A stretch of 64,000 nt of DNA from Saccharospirillaceae bacterium (lineage in GTDB: Bacteria > Pseudomonadota > Gammaproteobacteria > Pseudomonadales > Oceanobacteraceae). Below the pieces are notes generated by a model. That model saw only the letters and a list, made by a program, of their open reading frames with translations, was not told the origin of the DNA and made no database searches. Made by a program: the position numbers and the translations under genes. Below, one piece after another: positions 1-9,594 of this stretch; the first letter of the stretch is position 1, and every line of letters starts with the position of its first letter. The stretch lies in contig JAJOJJ010000020.1 of NCBI GenBank assembly GCA_021208685.1, positions 62,001 to 126,000 of the forward strand. Reading direction: 5' to 3'.

Positions 1-662
1 TGGGCGAGCTGCTGCAGGAATACCTGTCGATGGAAGGCTTTGCCCTGACGGCGGTTCAGGACGGTGAAACGGGTCTGCAGCAGGCGTTAAGCGGTGACTA
101 CGATCTGGTCCTGCTGGATGTGATGCTGCCGAAAATGAACGGCTTTGAAGTGCTGAAAAAGCTGCGCACCGAGTCATCCCTGCCGGTGATTATGCTGACG
201 GCCCGTGGCGAAAGTGTGGATCGCGTGCTGGGGCTTGAGCATGGTGCTGATGACTATATTCCCAAGCCCTATCACCACCATGAGCTGGTGGCGCGTATTA
301 AAGCGCTTTTCCGCCGTATCGATCTGTCGGCTGAGCCACTGGTCAAGGGCGCGGTTACCACGCTGAATGTGGGGGAGTTGCAGCTGAATACCACTCGCCG
401 GGTGGTTACTCTGGATGGTGTTGAGCTGGCGCTGACGGGGGCTGAATTCGGCGTACTGCACTGCATGATGGAACACGTGGGTGAGCTGGTCGATAAAGAT
501 ACGCTGTCGCTGGCGGCACTGGGCCGTCCGCTGATGGCTTATGATCGCTCGATTGATATGCACGTCAGTAATCTGCGCAAAAAACTGGGCCGCCGGGCGG
601 ATCATTCCGACTGGATCAAAACCGTACGCTCACGCGGCTATATGCTGGTCAGTCCGGAATAA
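1..662 (+). CDS. cpxR: CpxR-like response regulator (5' end missing)
   Basis: DNA-binding response regulator of the OmpR/PhoB class, partner of the kinase encoded 26 bp downstream. The reading frame is open from base 3, so the N-terminal acidic residues lie outside the window. Visible are the phospho-acceptor Asp in LLLDVML, the LTAR switch segment, the conserved Lys in PKPY, and a C-terminal winged helix ending in a typical RSRGY wing. The segments RVLGLEHGADDY and DMHVSNLRKKL match E. coli CpxR closely, and the kinase also looks like CpxA. In the known family CpxR controls genes answering envelope protein misfolding. No cpxP-like gene is visible. Moderately sure of CpxR rather than another OmpR-type paralog. 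Confidence 0.85.
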   Translation, partial: GELLQEYLSMEGFALTAVQDGETGLQQALSGDYDLVLLDVMLPKMNGFEVLKKLRTESSLPVIMLTARGESVDRVLGLEHGADDYIPKPYHHHELVARIKALFRRIDLSAEPLVKGAVTTLNVGELQLNTTRRVVTLDGVELALTGAEFGVLHCMMEHVGELVDKDTLSLAALGRPLMAYDRSIDMHVSNLRKKLGRRADHSDWIKTVRSRGYMLVSPE

Positions 663-688
663 ATCCTACCTTTATCACAGGCCTTTGC

Positions 689-2014
689 ATGCGCTGGTAT
701 CGCTCACTGTTCTTTAAGATATTCCTCTGGTTCTGGGGCGTGATTTTCGTTGCGATGTGGGCTGCGGTGCTGACCAACGAGTGGATTGAGGATGATTATT
801 TCCGGCCCGCCACTCAGCCTGAAGCCATGCATCTGGTGCATCTGATGGACCGTGAACGGCCAATTGTGGCTGAGGGGCGAAAACTGTGGCGCAAGGTTCG
901 TCCTGGCTGGAATCTGGTCGCGGTGCCGGTCGATATGACCAGCCAGTTGCCACATGATCTGGAGGAATTTGCGGATGAAGCCGGCAATGCCGATCAGATT
1001 CTGTGGGGGCAAAATGATGGCTGGCTGATGATCGGCCCGTTACAGCGTCAGGGGTATCTGTACATCGCCGTCAGCCGCAAAGAATGGCAAAGCGTACTCA
1101 ATAATGAAGACCGCTGGCTGGTGCCGCTGGCCATTGTCGTCGTGGTCACCCTGCTGTGTTTTATGCTGGTGTGGAGCCTGACCCGTCCGATCCGTCGCCT
1201 GCAGCGCACGGTACGCCGGTTGGCTCAGGGTGATTTTGATGTATCCGGATTGCGCCGCGATCTGCACCGCCATGATGAAATCGGCATGCTGGCCAGCGAA
1301 GTGGTGGATATGGCCGATGCTCTGCAGCGTTTACTGCACAGCCATCAGCAGTTATTGCGCGATGTTTCCCACGAGTTGCGCTCACCGCTGACCCGTCTGC
1401 AGATCGCTCTTGGCATTGCCCGTAAAAAAGACCAGCAGAATTTACTGGTCGCCGAGCATGACCGCATCGAGCGGGCAGTGGGTCAGGTGGATGGTCTGGT
1501 GGGACAGATTCTTGATCTGGCCCGCCTGCAACAGACGGACAGTCAGCAACTGCAGACCAGCACTCACGCGCTCGGCCAGCAGCTGCATGACTGGCTGCAG
1601 AACGCCGACGTTGAGATTGAAGAAAAACACCTGCAACTGATCGTGCACGAACCGGCGGATTCTCTGACCTGCGACTGGGACTGGATGCTCGTTGAACGGG
1701 CTTTTGACAATCTGCTGCGCAATGCCATCCGGTTTTCGCCGCCAGGATCGGCGTTGTCTGTTGGTGTGGATGTCAGTGCTCAGCACCTGGCTTTGTGGGT
1801 TCAGGATCAGGGACCCGGAGTGCCACAGGAAGAGCTGCAACGCATATTTGACCCCTTCACACAGGTCGACTCCGCCCGCGATCATGCCGCCGGTGGCTAT
1901 GGCATCGGCCTGGCACTGGTAAAGCGCATTGTTGAACTGCATGGAGGTCGTGTGCACGCCGAAAACCGCTTGCCCGGACTGCGTGTCACCATGCAGCTGC
2001 CTTTGAATTCATAA
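689..2014 (+). CDS. cpxA: CpxA-like envelope stress sensor histidine kinase
   Basis: Inner-membrane sensor kinase, 441 aa. TM1 is about residues 8-28, followed by a periplasmic domain of roughly 115 residues, TM2 at about 144-165, a HAMP linker containing PIRRLQ, then the dimerisation/phosphoacceptor helix with His228 in DVSHELRSPLT. The ATP-binding domain shows an N-box around NLLRNAIRFSP, a G1 box DQGPGVP and a G2 box GGYGIGLAL. Length and the RSPLTRLQ H-box variant fit CpxA. It is expected to phosphorylate the regulator just upstream and to act also as its phosphatase. A weak inverted repeat (ACCTGA/TCAGGT) follows the stop codon without a T-run. Confidence 0.88.
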   Translation: MRWYRSLFFKIFLWFWGVIFVAMWAAVLTNEWIEDDYFRPATQPEAMHLVHLMDRERPIVAEGRKLWRKVRPGWNLVAVPVDMTSQLPHDLEEFADEAGNADQILWGQNDGWLMIGPLQRQGYLYIAVSRKEWQSVLNNEDRWLVPLAIVVVVTLLCFMLVWSLTRPIRRLQRTVRRLAQGDFDVSGLRRDLHRHDEIGMLASEVVDMADALQRLLHSHQQLLRDVSHELRSPLTRLQIALGIARKKDQQNLLVAEHDRIERAVGQVDGLVGQILDLARLQQTDSQQLQTSTHALGQQLHDWLQNADVEIEEKHLQLIVHEPADSLTCDWDWMLVERAFDNLLRNAIRFSPPGSALSVGVDVSAQHLALWVQDQGPGVPQEELQRIFDPFTQVDSARDHAAGGYGIGLALVKRIVELHGGRVHAENRLPGLRVTMQLPLNS

Positions 2015-2167
2015 ACCTGATCTGGCTCAGGTAAAAATGCAGATGCTGCGGATTCGCTGGAAAAAGCAATAGGTTTTTGGTAGAAAGTACGACCCCTACG
2101 CCCCCTGTGTTCTGGATGATGTGGCACAGCTGGCTTTTAAATACAGTGAAGAGACTGGACAAGTACT

Positions 2168-3430
2168 ATGTCACAAGATTTCAAGCAAGCAGCTCTGGAT
2201 TACCATCAGTTCCCTAAGCCAGGCAAGATCAGTGTTGAGCTGACCAAGCCCGCGCAAACCTCGCGTGATTTGTCACTGGCTTACAGCCCGGGCGTGGCTG
2301 AACCCGTTAAGGAAATCGCTGCCGATCCTGAAAACGCTTACAAGTACACCGGCAAAGGCAATCTGGTTGCGGTAATCTCCGACGGTACTGCCATTCTGGG
2401 TCTGGGCGATCTGGGCCCTCTGGCGTCCAAGCCGGTCATGGAAGGCAAGAGCCTGCTGTTCAAGCGTTTTGCCGGTGTAGATTCCATCGATATCGAAGTG
2501 GAATCTGAAAGCCCACAGGCGTTCATTGATACCGTTCGTCGTATCGCCATCACCTTCGGTGGCATCAACCTTGAAGACATCAAAGCCCCTGAGTGCTTTG
2601 AAATCGAACGCACCCTGATCGAACAGTGCGACATTCCGGTATTCCACGACGACCAGCACGGTACTGCCATCGTAACCGTGGCCGGTGCACTGAATGCTCT
2701 GGAAATCGTGGGTAAGAAAATCGAAGACGCCAAAATGTGCGTACTGGGTGCCGGCGCTGCCGCTATTTCCTGCTCCAAGCTGATGATTCTGGCCGGCATG
2801 AAGCCGGAAAACATCTTCATGTGTGACCGTAACGGCGTGATCCACTCTGGCCGTACCGACCTGAACCAGTACAAGCAGGCCTTCGCGGTGGAAACCGACA
2901 AGCGCACTGTAGAAGATGCACTGGACGGTGCTGATATTTTCCTGGGTCTGTCTGGTCCGAACATGGTGACCGGCGAGCAGATCAAGAAAATGGCCCCGAA
3001 CCCGATTGTGTTTGCCTGTGCTAACCCGGTTCCGGAAATCATGCCGGAGATCGTTAAGGAAGTTCGTCCGGATGCCATCATGGCTACTGGTCGCTCCGAC
3101 TATCCGAACCAGGTAAACAACGTACTGGGCTTCCCGTTCATTTTCCGTGGTGCTCTTGACGTTCGTGCCCGTCGCATCAACGAAGAGATGAAACTGGCTG
3201 CCGCCAAAGCGCTTGCTGGTCTGGCCAAAGAGCCGGTAACTCAGGAAGTTCTGGACGCTTACGGTCTGGATTCTCTGGAATTCGGTCGTGAGTACATCAT
3301 TCCTAAGGCGGTTGATACCCGTCTGCTGGGTGCAGTATCGTCAGCCGTTGCTCAGGCTGCGGTTGATACCGGTGTGGCACGTAAGCCATTCCCGGCGAAC
3401 TACCCGCTGAACACTCTGGCGGATATCTGA
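2168..3430 (+). CDS. maeB: NAD(P)-dependent malic enzyme, short form
   Basis: Oxidative decarboxylation of malate to pyruvate, linking the TCA cycle to gluconeogenesis and NADPH supply in the cytoplasm. The 420-aa protein has the catalytic Tyr in YSPGVAEP (Tyr39), the malate/metal segment GDLGPLASKPVMEGK, the metal-binding VFHDDQHGTA stretch and a Rossmann GAGAAA motif near residue 195. It aligns with the N-terminal part of E. coli MaeB but ends before the phosphotransacetylase-like C-terminal domain that brings MaeB to about 760 aa, so it is a single-domain malic enzyme. It stands alone between cpxA and a convergent gene and has its own strong terminator. Cofactor preference cannot be read from sequence. 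Confidence 0.9.
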   Translation: MSQDFKQAALDYHQFPKPGKISVELTKPAQTSRDLSLAYSPGVAEPVKEIAADPENAYKYTGKGNLVAVISDGTAILGLGDLGPLASKPVMEGKSLLFKRFAGVDSIDIEVESESPQAFIDTVRRIAITFGGINLEDIKAPECFEIERTLIEQCDIPVFHDDQHGTAIVTVAGALNALEIVGKKIEDAKMCVLGAGAAAISCSKLMILAGMKPENIFMCDRNGVIHSGRTDLNQYKQAFAVETDKRTVEDALDGADIFLGLSGPNMVTGEQIKKMAPNPIVFACANPVPEIMPEIVKEVRPDAIMATGRSDYPNQVNNVLGFPFIFRGALDVRARRINEEMKLAAAKALAGLAKEPVTQEVLDAYGLDSLEFGREYIIPKAVDTRLLGAVSSAVAQAAVDTGVARKPFPANYPLNTLADI

Positions 3431-3448
3431 GTAATCAGACCCTGATAA

Positions 3449-3474
3449 AAAACCCGGCACTGCCGGGTTTTTTT
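3449..3474 (+). terminator. Rho-independent terminator after malic enzyme
   Basis: AACCCGGCA and TGCCGGGTT form a 9-bp stem with a one-base centre, followed by a run of T. It lies 18 bp after the malic enzyme stop codon. Because A residues precede the stem it may also serve the convergent solute-binding protein gene. Confidence 0.9.
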
Positions 3475-3511
3475 ATGTCGTTTTTTACTTCCGGATGAAG
3501 CAGTGAGCCGA

Positions 3512-4303
3512 TCAGCGGATCAGATAATCTGCCAGCAGGCGTTCATAGCTTTGCAGGATCTTGTCCAGCTCGCCGCTGTCGGTCAGGAGGTTCATGCCCA
3601 TATCAAAGGAATCGCGTAACTGTTTGCTGCGGAATGCGGCGTAATAGTAGTTCGGTGCAAACAGGTCGTGATACTGATACTGCTGCTGATAGCGTGGATT
3701 ATTCGGATCGGCGCGCCGCAACTGACTGAGAAAGTAACGGAAGATCGTCTGTTCCATAATGATCACATCGGTATCTCCGCGAAACAGGGCTTCAACCTGC
3801 TGCTTCTGATCTGACCGTTCGCGGTAAGCCGGGCTGCGTGCGGCTTCGGCTGTAAACTGTTCCGGCAGCAGTTGGCTGGCCAGATTGAAGGCATCAATAC
3901 GGTAATTCCCCAGGTTGCTGACATCGTTCAGTAACACCTTACGGCTGCTCAGGCTGATGGCAATGTTGTGGAATACGATCAATGGTTGGCGGGAAAAGAA
4001 AGCCCCTGGTGAAGCAGAAGAACTGGTGATACAGGCAATGTCCAGCTCGCCGTCGTTGAACGCGATAACGTTATTTGTGTTGTTGTTATAGCGGACATCG
4101 AGCGTCTTGTTCTGAGTCAGCAGTGCACGGCGCAGGATATCGAGCACAATACCGCGATCATTCTGACGGATAACGTAAGGCGGTATAGAATCGCCACAAC
4201 CAACGCGGACGGCGTCTGCCGATTGTGCAAACGTGGCCGGTGTCAGCAAGCAGAACACAACCGCTGGCAGGGATGATAAAAACGATCGCAGAAGTAACGA
4301 CAT
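3512..4303 (-). CDS. Periplasmic solute-binding protein, SBP_bac_3-like
   Basis: Secreted binding protein of 263 aa with a signal peptide cleaved near TFA-QS (residue 26). After it come the typical start of family 3 extracellular solute-binding domains (VGCGDSIPPYVI, then GIVLDILRRAL) and the hinge-like LDIACITSSSAS. Such proteins bind polar amino acids or related small molecules, either for an ABC importer or as sensors. No permease or ATPase gene is adjacent, so it may be an orphan binder. The ligand cannot be predicted. It is convergent with the malic enzyme gene and lies downstream of typA on the same strand, separated by a hairpin. Confidence 0.7.
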   Translation of the reverse strand: MSLLLRSFLSSLPAVVFCLLTPATFAQSADAVRVGCGDSIPPYVIRQNDRGIVLDILRRALLTQNKTLDVRYNNNTNNVIAFNDGELDIACITSSSASPGAFFSRQPLIVFHNIAISLSSRKVLLNDVSNLGNYRIDAFNLASQLLPEQFTAEAARSPAYRERSDQKQQVEALFRGDTDVIIMEQTIFRYFLSQLRRADPNNPRYQQQYQYHDLFAPNYYYAAFRSKQLRDSFDMGMNLLTDSGELDKILQSYERLLADYLIR

Positions 4304-4394
4304 AGGGCAGCAACCTGATCTGACGATAGTTGCAGCATAACGGGATTTCTGCGATTTGCACGCAGTGCCTGAGGATAAAACAGAAGGGAGGAAA

Positions 4395-4419
4395 TGCCGG
4401 CTCTGTTACAGAGCCGGCA
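4395..4419 (-). terminator. Hairpin terminator after typA
   Basis: A perfect 11-bp inverted repeat (TGCCGGCTCTG/CAGAGCCGGCA with a 3-base loop) lies 9 bp beyond the typA stop. On the minus strand it is followed by TTTCC, a weak U-tract, so termination may be partial and allow read-through into the solute-binding protein gene. Confidence 0.65.
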
Positions 4420-4428
4420 AAACAGGCA

Positions 4429-6240
4429 TCAGCCTTTTTTCGAGCGCTTACGCTCGTTTTCGGTCAGGAACTTCTTACGCAGACGGATGCTGGTTGGCGT
4501 CACTTCGACCAGTTCATCGTCTTCGATAAATTCCAGAGCCTGTTCCAGCGTGTGCTTAACCGGCGGCGTCAGGTTGATGGCTTCATCGGTACCGGATGCG
4601 CGCACGTTGGTCAGCTGCTTGGCTTTGGTTGGGTTGACCACCAGATCGTTGTCGCGGCTGTGCAGACCAACAATCATGCCTTCGTACACTTCCAGACCCG
4701 GAGAAACGAACAGACGGCCACGCTCCTGCAGGGTAAACAGGGCATAACCCAGAATCTTACCCGGAACCATGGATACCAGTACGCCGTTGTGACGGGTAGA
4801 CGTCAGACCGGTCTGTACCGGACCATAATGGTCGAAGATGTTGGTCAGGATGCCGGAACCGGAAGTCATGGTCATAAACAGACCACGGAAACCGATCAGG
4901 CCACGGGCCGGCATGATGAACTCAAGGCGAACCCGGCCTTTGCCATCCGGCACCATGTTGGTCATCTCGGCGCGACGGTTGCCCATCTCTTCCATGATGG
5001 AACCCTGATGTTCTTCTTCGATGTCGATCACGACCTGCTCGTAAGGTTCCTGAATCTCACCGTCGATCACTTTCTGCACAACTTCCGGCTTGGAGATACC
5101 CATCTCGAAGCCTTCACGGCGCATGGTTTCAATCAGAACGGACAGGTGCAGCTCACCACGGCCGGACACTTTGAATTTCTCCGGAGTGTCGCCTGGCTCA
5201 ACACGCAGCGCCACGTTGTGGATCAGTTCTTTTTCCAGACGGTCTTTGATATTACGGCTGGTGACGAACTTGCCTTCACGGCCAGCAAACGGTGAATCGT
5301 TTACCTGGAAAGTCATGGATACGGTTGGCTCATCGACAGACAGCGCAGGCAATGCTTCTACTTTAGAAGGATCACACAGTGTGTCGGAGATGCTCAGGCC
5401 ATCGATACCGGAAATACAAACGATGTCACCGGCATTGGCTTCGGTAACCGGAACGCGCTGTAAGCCGTGGAAGCCTTTAACTTCCAGTACGCGGCCTTTA
5501 CGGGTTTTACCTTCGGCAGTGACGATCTGTACATCAGTACCTGGCTTCAGCTTGCCACGGGCGATACGGCCAACACCGATAACACCAACATAGCTGTCGT
5601 AATCCAGCGCAGAGATCTGCATCTGGAACGGGCCGTCGAGGTCAACCGGTGGCGGAGTTACGTGATCAATGATCATCTGAAACAGCGGCGACATGTCGTC
5701 AGCCATGTTGTCAGGATCGAGACCGGCGATACCGTTCAGGGCTGAAGCGTAAACTACCGGGAAATCGAGCTGTTCTTCGGTTGCGCCGAGGCGGTCGAAC
5801 AGATCGAACATTTCGTCCATGACCCAGTCTGGTCGGGCACCCGGACGGTCGATTTTGTTGATCACCACGATCGGGCGCAGGCCACGTTCGAAGGCTTTCT
5901 GGGTGACGAAGCGGGTCTGCGGCATTGGGCCGTCAACGGCATCTACCAGCAGACAGACGGAGTCAACCATCGACATAACACGTTCCACTTCACCACCGAA
6001 GTCGGCGTGTCCTGGGGTGTCAACGATGTTGATGCGGTAGTCATTCCATTTAATGGCGGTATTTTTCGCCAGAATGGTAATGCCACGCTCTTTTTCCTGG
6101 TCGTTGGAGTCCATGACCCGCTCGCCGCCCTGATCTTTGCGGTCCAGCGTGCCGGACTGCTCGAGCAGTTTGTCGACCAGGGTTGTTTTGCCATGGTCAA
6201 CGTGTGCGATGATGGCGATGTTTCTGAGGTTGTCGATCAC
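4429..6240 (-). CDS. typA: Ribosome-associated GTPase TypA/BipA
   Basis: Translational GTPase of the EF-G/LepA superfamily, 603 aa, which binds ribosomes and helps 50S assembly and growth under cold or stress. The G1 loop [10 protein letters not shown] is at residues 12-21, the effector segment contains ERGITI, G3 is DTPGHADF and G4 is NKID. Domains II, III and V follow, then the family-specific C-terminal domain ending in a Lys/Arg-rich tail. Full length for the family. Translation starts at GTG (6240), since the product begins [10 protein letters not shown] exactly as in homologs and an AAGG lies a few bases upstream. It is divergent from glnA, as in many gammaproteobacteria. Confidence 0.97.
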   Translation of the reverse strand: MIDNLRNIAIIAHVDHGKTTLVDKLLEQSGTLDRKDQGGERVMDSNDQEKERGITILAKNTAIKWNDYRINIVDTPGHADFGGEVERVMSMVDSVCLLVDAVDGPMPQTRFVTQKAFERGLRPIVVINKIDRPGARPDWVMDEMFDLFDRLGATEEQLDFPVVYASALNGIAGLDPDNMADDMSPLFQMIIDHVTPPPVDLDGPFQMQISALDYDSYVGVIGVGRIARGKLKPGTDVQIVTAEGKTRKGRVLEVKGFHGLQRVPVTEANAGDIVCISGIDGLSISDTLCDPSKVEALPALSVDEPTVSMTFQVNDSPFAGREGKFVTSRNIKDRLEKELIHNVALRVEPGDTPEKFKVSGRGELHLSVLIETMRREGFEMGISKPEVVQKVIDGEIQEPYEQVVIDIEEEHQGSIMEEMGNRRAEMTNMVPDGKGRVRLEFIMPARGLIGFRGLFMTMTSGSGILTNIFDHYGPVQTGLTSTRHNGVLVSMVPGKILGYALFTLQERGRLFVSPGLEVYEGMIVGLHSRDNDLVVNPTKAKQLTNVRASGTDEAINLTPPVKHTLEQALEFIEDDELVEVTPTSIRLRKKFLTENERKRSKKG

Positions 6241-6413
6241 AAGAATGGCCTTGGTGAAAGTTTGTACAAAAATGAGGCGCGATTATACCTGAAACGGGTC
6301 GCCAGCGTGATATGAATTTCATTGCAATCACATAAACAGCGGAGATTTCCGGCGCCATAAATCAGTAAGCAGACGAAAGCTCCGTTTTTGTGCCGAATCC
6401 CATGTACTGCGGT

Positions 6414-6432
6414 GTTCAAGTGAACCTATAAT
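6414..6432 (+). promoter_or_regulatory. Palindrome and -10 box upstream of glnA
   Basis: GTTCA-AG-TGAAC is a perfect short inverted repeat directly followed by TATAAT (6427-6432). It could be a housekeeping promoter with an operator, comparable in position to the weak upstream glnA promoter of enteric bacteria. I see no good -35 box at 17 bp, so this is tentative. Confidence 0.35.
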
Positions 6433-6472
6433 GTGCAGGCTTGTACTGGCTAGCGTATTCACCTCACTCCAT

Positions 6473-6489
6473 GGCGCTAAAATGGTGCA
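6473..6489 (+). promoter_or_regulatory. NtrC-binding site 1 (glnA enhancer)
   Basis: The 17-mer GGCGCTAAAATGGTGCA matches the E. coli glnA NtrC site TGCACTATATTGGTGCA at 13 of 17 positions, including the whole TGGTGCA half. Its centre is about 127 bp upstream of the start expected from the sigma-54 promoter. Confidence 0.75.
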
Positions 6490-6503
6490 CTTGGTTCAGG
6501 TTG

Positions 6504-6520
6504 TGATTTATTTTGGTGCG
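6504..6520 (+). promoter_or_regulatory. NtrC-binding site 2 (glnA enhancer)
   Basis: TGATTTATTTTGGTGCG matches the same NtrC consensus at 12 of 17 positions, with an intact TTGGTGC half. Its centre is 31 bp, close to three helical turns, from site 1. This is the spacing known for the paired enhancer sites at enteric glnA. Confidence 0.65.
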
Positions 6521-6581
6521 GTGAGTGCCTGTTTGTTGTTTTGCAGCCCTTATTTTATGCGGGCTACGTCATAATATAAAA

Positions 6582-6597
6582 TGGCACACTACTTGCT
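6582..6597 (+). promoter_or_regulatory. Sigma-54 promoter of glnA
   Basis: TGGCAC-N5-TTGCT fits the sigma-54 -24/-12 consensus with exact spacing. Transcription should begin near 6608, leaving a leader of about 60 bases before the glnA start codon. With the two upstream NtrC-like sites it indicates nitrogen-controlled glnA expression. Confidence 0.93.
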
Positions 6598-6666
6598 CCA
6601 ATACTGAGCATGGCAAGCCGGGGCTAAACCCCGTATCAAGTTGAACCAGCATCTGGAGACAGTGAG

Positions 6667-8073
6667 ATGTCAGAGAACACTCTGAATTTAATCAAAGAAA
6701 ACGATGTAAAGTGGGTTGATCTGCGCTTTACCGATTTCAAGGGTAAAGAACAGCACGTTACTATTCCTGCTCGTTATGTGAACGAAGATTTCTTCGAAAC
6801 CGGACAGATGTTCGACGGTTCTTCTATTGCTGGCTGGAAAGGCATTAACGAATCCGACATGATCCTGCGTCCGGATGACAGCACCAGCTTCCTGGATCCG
6901 TTCACCGAAGACGCCACTCTGGTATTGCGTTGCGACATCATCGAGCCTGCTACTATGCAGGGCTACGACCGCGACCCACGTTCTGTAGCGCTGCGCGCTG
7001 AAGAATACCTGAAGTCCACTGGTCTGGGTGACACTGCATTCTTCGGTCCAGAACCAGAATTCTTCATGTTTGACGATGTTCGCTGGGGCTCTGACATGTC
7101 CGGCAGCTTCTGCAAAATCAACTCTTCCGAAGCTGCCTGGAATACCGAAGCAGTAATGGAAGGCGGCAACCTGGGTCACCGTCCACGCGTTAAAGGCGGT
7201 TACTTCCCGGTTCCACCGGTAGACAGCCACCACGATATCCGTGCGGCCATGTGTAACACTCTGGAAGCGATTGGTCTGGACGTTGAAGTTCACCACCACG
7301 AAGTGGCGAACGCCGGTCAGAACGAAATCGGTGTTAAGTTCAACACTCTGGTTAAGAAAGCTGACGAAGTTCAGATGCTGAAATACGTTATCCATAACGT
7401 TGCAGCAGCTTACGGCAAAACCGCTACTTTTATGCCTAAGCCAATCTGTGGTGATAACGGTTCCGGTATGCACGTTCACATGTCTTACTGGAAAGATGGC
7501 GTAAACCAGTTCGCTGGTGACGGCTATGCCGGCCTGTCTGAAACTGCCCTGTTCTACATCGGCGGTATCATCAAGCACGCTAAGTCCCTGAACGCGTTCA
7601 CCAACCCGGGTACAAACTCTTATAAGCGTCTGATCCCAGGCTTCGAAGCTCCGGTAATGCTGGCATACTCTGCCCGTAACCGTTCTGCTTCTATCCGTAT
7701 TCCTTACGTTGCGTCTCCTAAAGGCAAACGTATCGAAGCACGTTTCCCGGATCCGATTGCTAACCCATACCTGGCGTTCGCAGCTCTGCTGATGGCTGGT
7801 CTGGATGGCGTTAAGAACAAGATCCACCCAGGCGATGCAGCGGACAAAGATCTGTACGATCTGCCAGCTGAAGAAGCAGCAATGATTCCTCAGGTTTGTG
7901 GCTCTCTGCGTGAAGCTCTGGACAATCTGAAAGCGGATCACGAGTACCTGACTGAAGGCGGCGTATTCAGCAAAGATATGATCGATGCTTACATCGACCT
8001 GAAAATGGAAGAAGTTTACCGTGTTGAGCACACCACTCATCCGGTTGAATACGATATGTACTACAGCGTGTAA
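6667..8073 (+). CDS. glnA: Glutamine synthetase, type I
   Basis: Condenses ammonia and glutamate to glutamine using ATP; the central enzyme of nitrogen assimilation, a cytoplasmic dodecamer. The 468-aa length is exactly typical of GSI. Visible are the beta-grasp start, the latch segment FDGSSIAGW, the metal-site EPEF and NAGQNEIG motifs, the ATP-binding [14 protein letters not shown] region and NRSASIRIP. Tyr397 in [10 protein letters not shown] is the adenylylation site used by GlnE, so activity is likely also controlled after translation. Start codon ATG follows GAGACAGTGAG. The coding sequence is rich in favoured codons, as expected for a highly expressed gene. Confidence 0.98.
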   Translation: MSENTLNLIKENDVKWVDLRFTDFKGKEQHVTIPARYVNEDFFETGQMFDGSSIAGWKGINESDMILRPDDSTSFLDPFTEDATLVLRCDIIEPATMQGYDRDPRSVALRAEEYLKSTGLGDTAFFGPEPEFFMFDDVRWGSDMSGSFCKINSSEAAWNTEAVMEGGNLGHRPRVKGGYFPVPPVDSHHDIRAAMCNTLEAIGLDVEVHHHEVANAGQNEIGVKFNTLVKKADEVQMLKYVIHNVAAAYGKTATFMPKPICGDNGSGMHVHMSYWKDGVNQFAGDGYAGLSETALFYIGGIIKHAKSLNAFTNPGTNSYKRLIPGFEAPVMLAYSARNRSASIRIPYVASPKGKRIEARFPDPIANPYLAFAALLMAGLDGVKNKIHPGDAADKDLYDLPAEEAAMIPQVCGSLREALDNLKADHEYLTEGGVFSKDMIDAYIDLKMEEVYRVEHTTHPVEYDMYYSV

Positions 8074-8097
8074 TACGCTTTAGAAACATCGTGAAAA

Positions 8098-8121
8098 GGG
8101 CTCTTCGGAGCCCTTTTTTTT
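8098..8121 (+). terminator. glnA terminator
   Basis: GGGCTC-TTCG-GAGCCC is a 6-bp stem closed by a stable cUUCGg tetraloop and followed by eight T, 24 bp after the glnA stop. Confidence 0.93.
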
Positions 8122-8249
8122 ATCCTCACTCCAGAGGGAGGCAGCGAAGGAATGAGGCAAAGAATAATATCTCGGCTTTACTTAACGTTATGGGCAGAGA
8201 GACATAAAAAGTTCACGCAAGTGTCATAAAAAAGAAACAAATTCTGTTT

Positions 8250-8267
8250 ATGTCATAAATCTGTAAT
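8250..8267 (+). promoter_or_regulatory. Pho box upstream of porin gene
   Basis: ATGTCATAAATCTGTAAT consists of two 7-bp direct repeats (6 of 7 matches each to CTGTCAT) separated by the A/T-rich 4-bp linker AAAT, the standard PhoB-binding layout. A third, weaker repeat CTGAAAC (8272-8278) continues the 11-bp phase, and an isolated GTGTCAT lies at 8221-8227. The site is about 100 bp upstream of the porin start codon. Confidence 0.75.
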
Positions 8268-8368
8268 CTTTCTGAAACAGAATAGTCACAAATGGCCAGC
8301 CTGTTGCCTTATTCGGTAGCCACGGGCGATACGCTATAACACTGCATGACATTATCCAGGTACACATT

Positions 8369-9436
8369 ATGAAAAAAACAACGCTCTTTATGGTCATCGC
8401 ATGCGCTACTGGCATTGCACATGCTGAAGAAAAAAATGATCTGGTTATCAAACTGGGTGGTGGCATGTTGGCTTCTGAGAAAGAAATCAGGTTTCAGGTC
8501 GGTGGTCGTCTGATGTGGGACTACAACCTGGCTAAGAAAAATGGCACCACTGATGAGTCGGACATACATGTGCGCCGCGCCCGGATCTACCTGCAGAGCA
8601 CCGTTGGTGATTGGAGCCTGAAATCGCAGTTTAATATTGATCAGGCGTCAGAGACGGATGAAGGCGCAAGAGATGACGCCGGTGGTACGGTGGAAGATCT
8701 GTTTATTACTTATGAAGGCTTTGGCAAACCGGCGAAGATTTCTGTTGGTCATCAGCGCGTTGAGTTCAGTCTGGAAGACTATACCTCTTCTAATGACATT
8801 ACCTTTCTGGAGCGCAGCGCTGTCACTGAAGCTTATGCAATCGGTCGCCTGGCAGGTATTCAGGTAAAAGGTGATGTTGGTGGTCTGCACTATGGCGTGG
8901 GTCTGTTCGAAGACGGTGACGATAAGACCGAAGCGAGCAAAATGCTGCTGGCTGCACGTGCCTCTTATGCGGCAGACGTTGACGGGGGATTGGTGCATGT
9001 TGGTCTGGGTGGGCATAATCAGGGCGACGATACGCTGACGGCGGGCTTTGAGCTGGCAGGAGTATTTGGCCCATTGCACGCTCAGGCTGAATACATGCAG
9101 CGCAGCACCGATGGTGCCGATGATCTGACCGGATGGTACGCACAGGTTGGCTATGTTCTCACCGGTGAAACGCGCCCTTACAAAGCGGGTAAGTTTTCAC
9201 GCATCAAACCATCCGGTAGCAAGGGTGCCTATGAAGTCGTTATCCGGACAACTCAGGGAGAGGGTAACTATTCAGATACCGAACTTGGGGCAACGGAAGC
9301 TGCTGAGATCGGATTAGGTCTTAATTACTATGCGAATAATAACGTTCGTCTGGGAATGACATACTCAATGGCTGAAGGTGAGGGTACGTCCGACGAAGGT
9401 CAGGAATTCCGCGCCCGGGCCCAGTTTGTATTCTGA
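8369..9436 (+). CDS. Phosphate-selective porin, OprP/OprO-like
   Basis: Outer-membrane beta-barrel channel, 355 aa, with a signal peptide ending at AHA-EE (residue 19). Features fitting the phosphate-selective porin O/P family are the VGGRLMWDY opening, the RRARIYLQSTVGDWSLKSQF segment, alternating hydrophobic strands throughout, and a C-terminal Phe in the final strand ARAQFVF. It is shorter than P. aeruginosa OprP (about 440 aa). A PhoB-type box lies upstream, which supports induction by phosphate limitation. A two-component pair follows but is separated by a terminator. Anion specificity itself cannot be confirmed from the sequence. Confidence 0.8.
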   Translation: MKKTTLFMVIACATGIAHAEEKNDLVIKLGGGMLASEKEIRFQVGGRLMWDYNLAKKNGTTDESDIHVRRARIYLQSTVGDWSLKSQFNIDQASETDEGARDDAGGTVEDLFITYEGFGKPAKISVGHQRVEFSLEDYTSSNDITFLERSAVTEAYAIGRLAGIQVKGDVGGLHYGVGLFEDGDDKTEASKMLLAARASYAADVDGGLVHVGLGGHNQGDDTLTAGFELAGVFGPLHAQAEYMQRSTDGADDLTGWYAQVGYVLTGETRPYKAGKFSRIKPSGSKGAYEVVIRTTQGEGNYSDTELGATEAAEIGLGLNYYANNNVRLGMTYSMAEGEGTSDEGQEFRARAQFVF

Positions 9437-9459
9437 TCTGATTTCACGATTCCGCTGAG

Positions 9460-9493
9460 AGGCACCCCTGATTCTTTCGGGGGTGCCTTTTTT
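9460..9493 (+). terminator. Porin gene terminator
   Basis: AGGCACCCC pairs with GGGGTGCCT across a loop of about ten bases and is followed by a T-rich run, about 23 bp after the porin stop. Confidence 0.9.
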
Positions 9494-9594
9494 CTTTTAC
9501 CATTCAGGATTGCTGTTGATCCGTAGTCATCCTTTGCTGAGTTGATGGCTAAAGCCAGAATATTCTCCATTATCGGGAATCAGTTGGGTGTCCT

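Noticed and set aside
4330..5295. Long open frame antisense to the end of typA
   Set aside because: Mirrors typA codon usage, has no domain or ribosome-binding site, and crosses the typA terminator hairpin.
6688..8040. A 450-codon open frame antisense to glnA
   Set aside because: It is a shadow of the strongly biased glnA codons; no recognised domains, and the plus-strand product is unambiguous glutamine synthetase.
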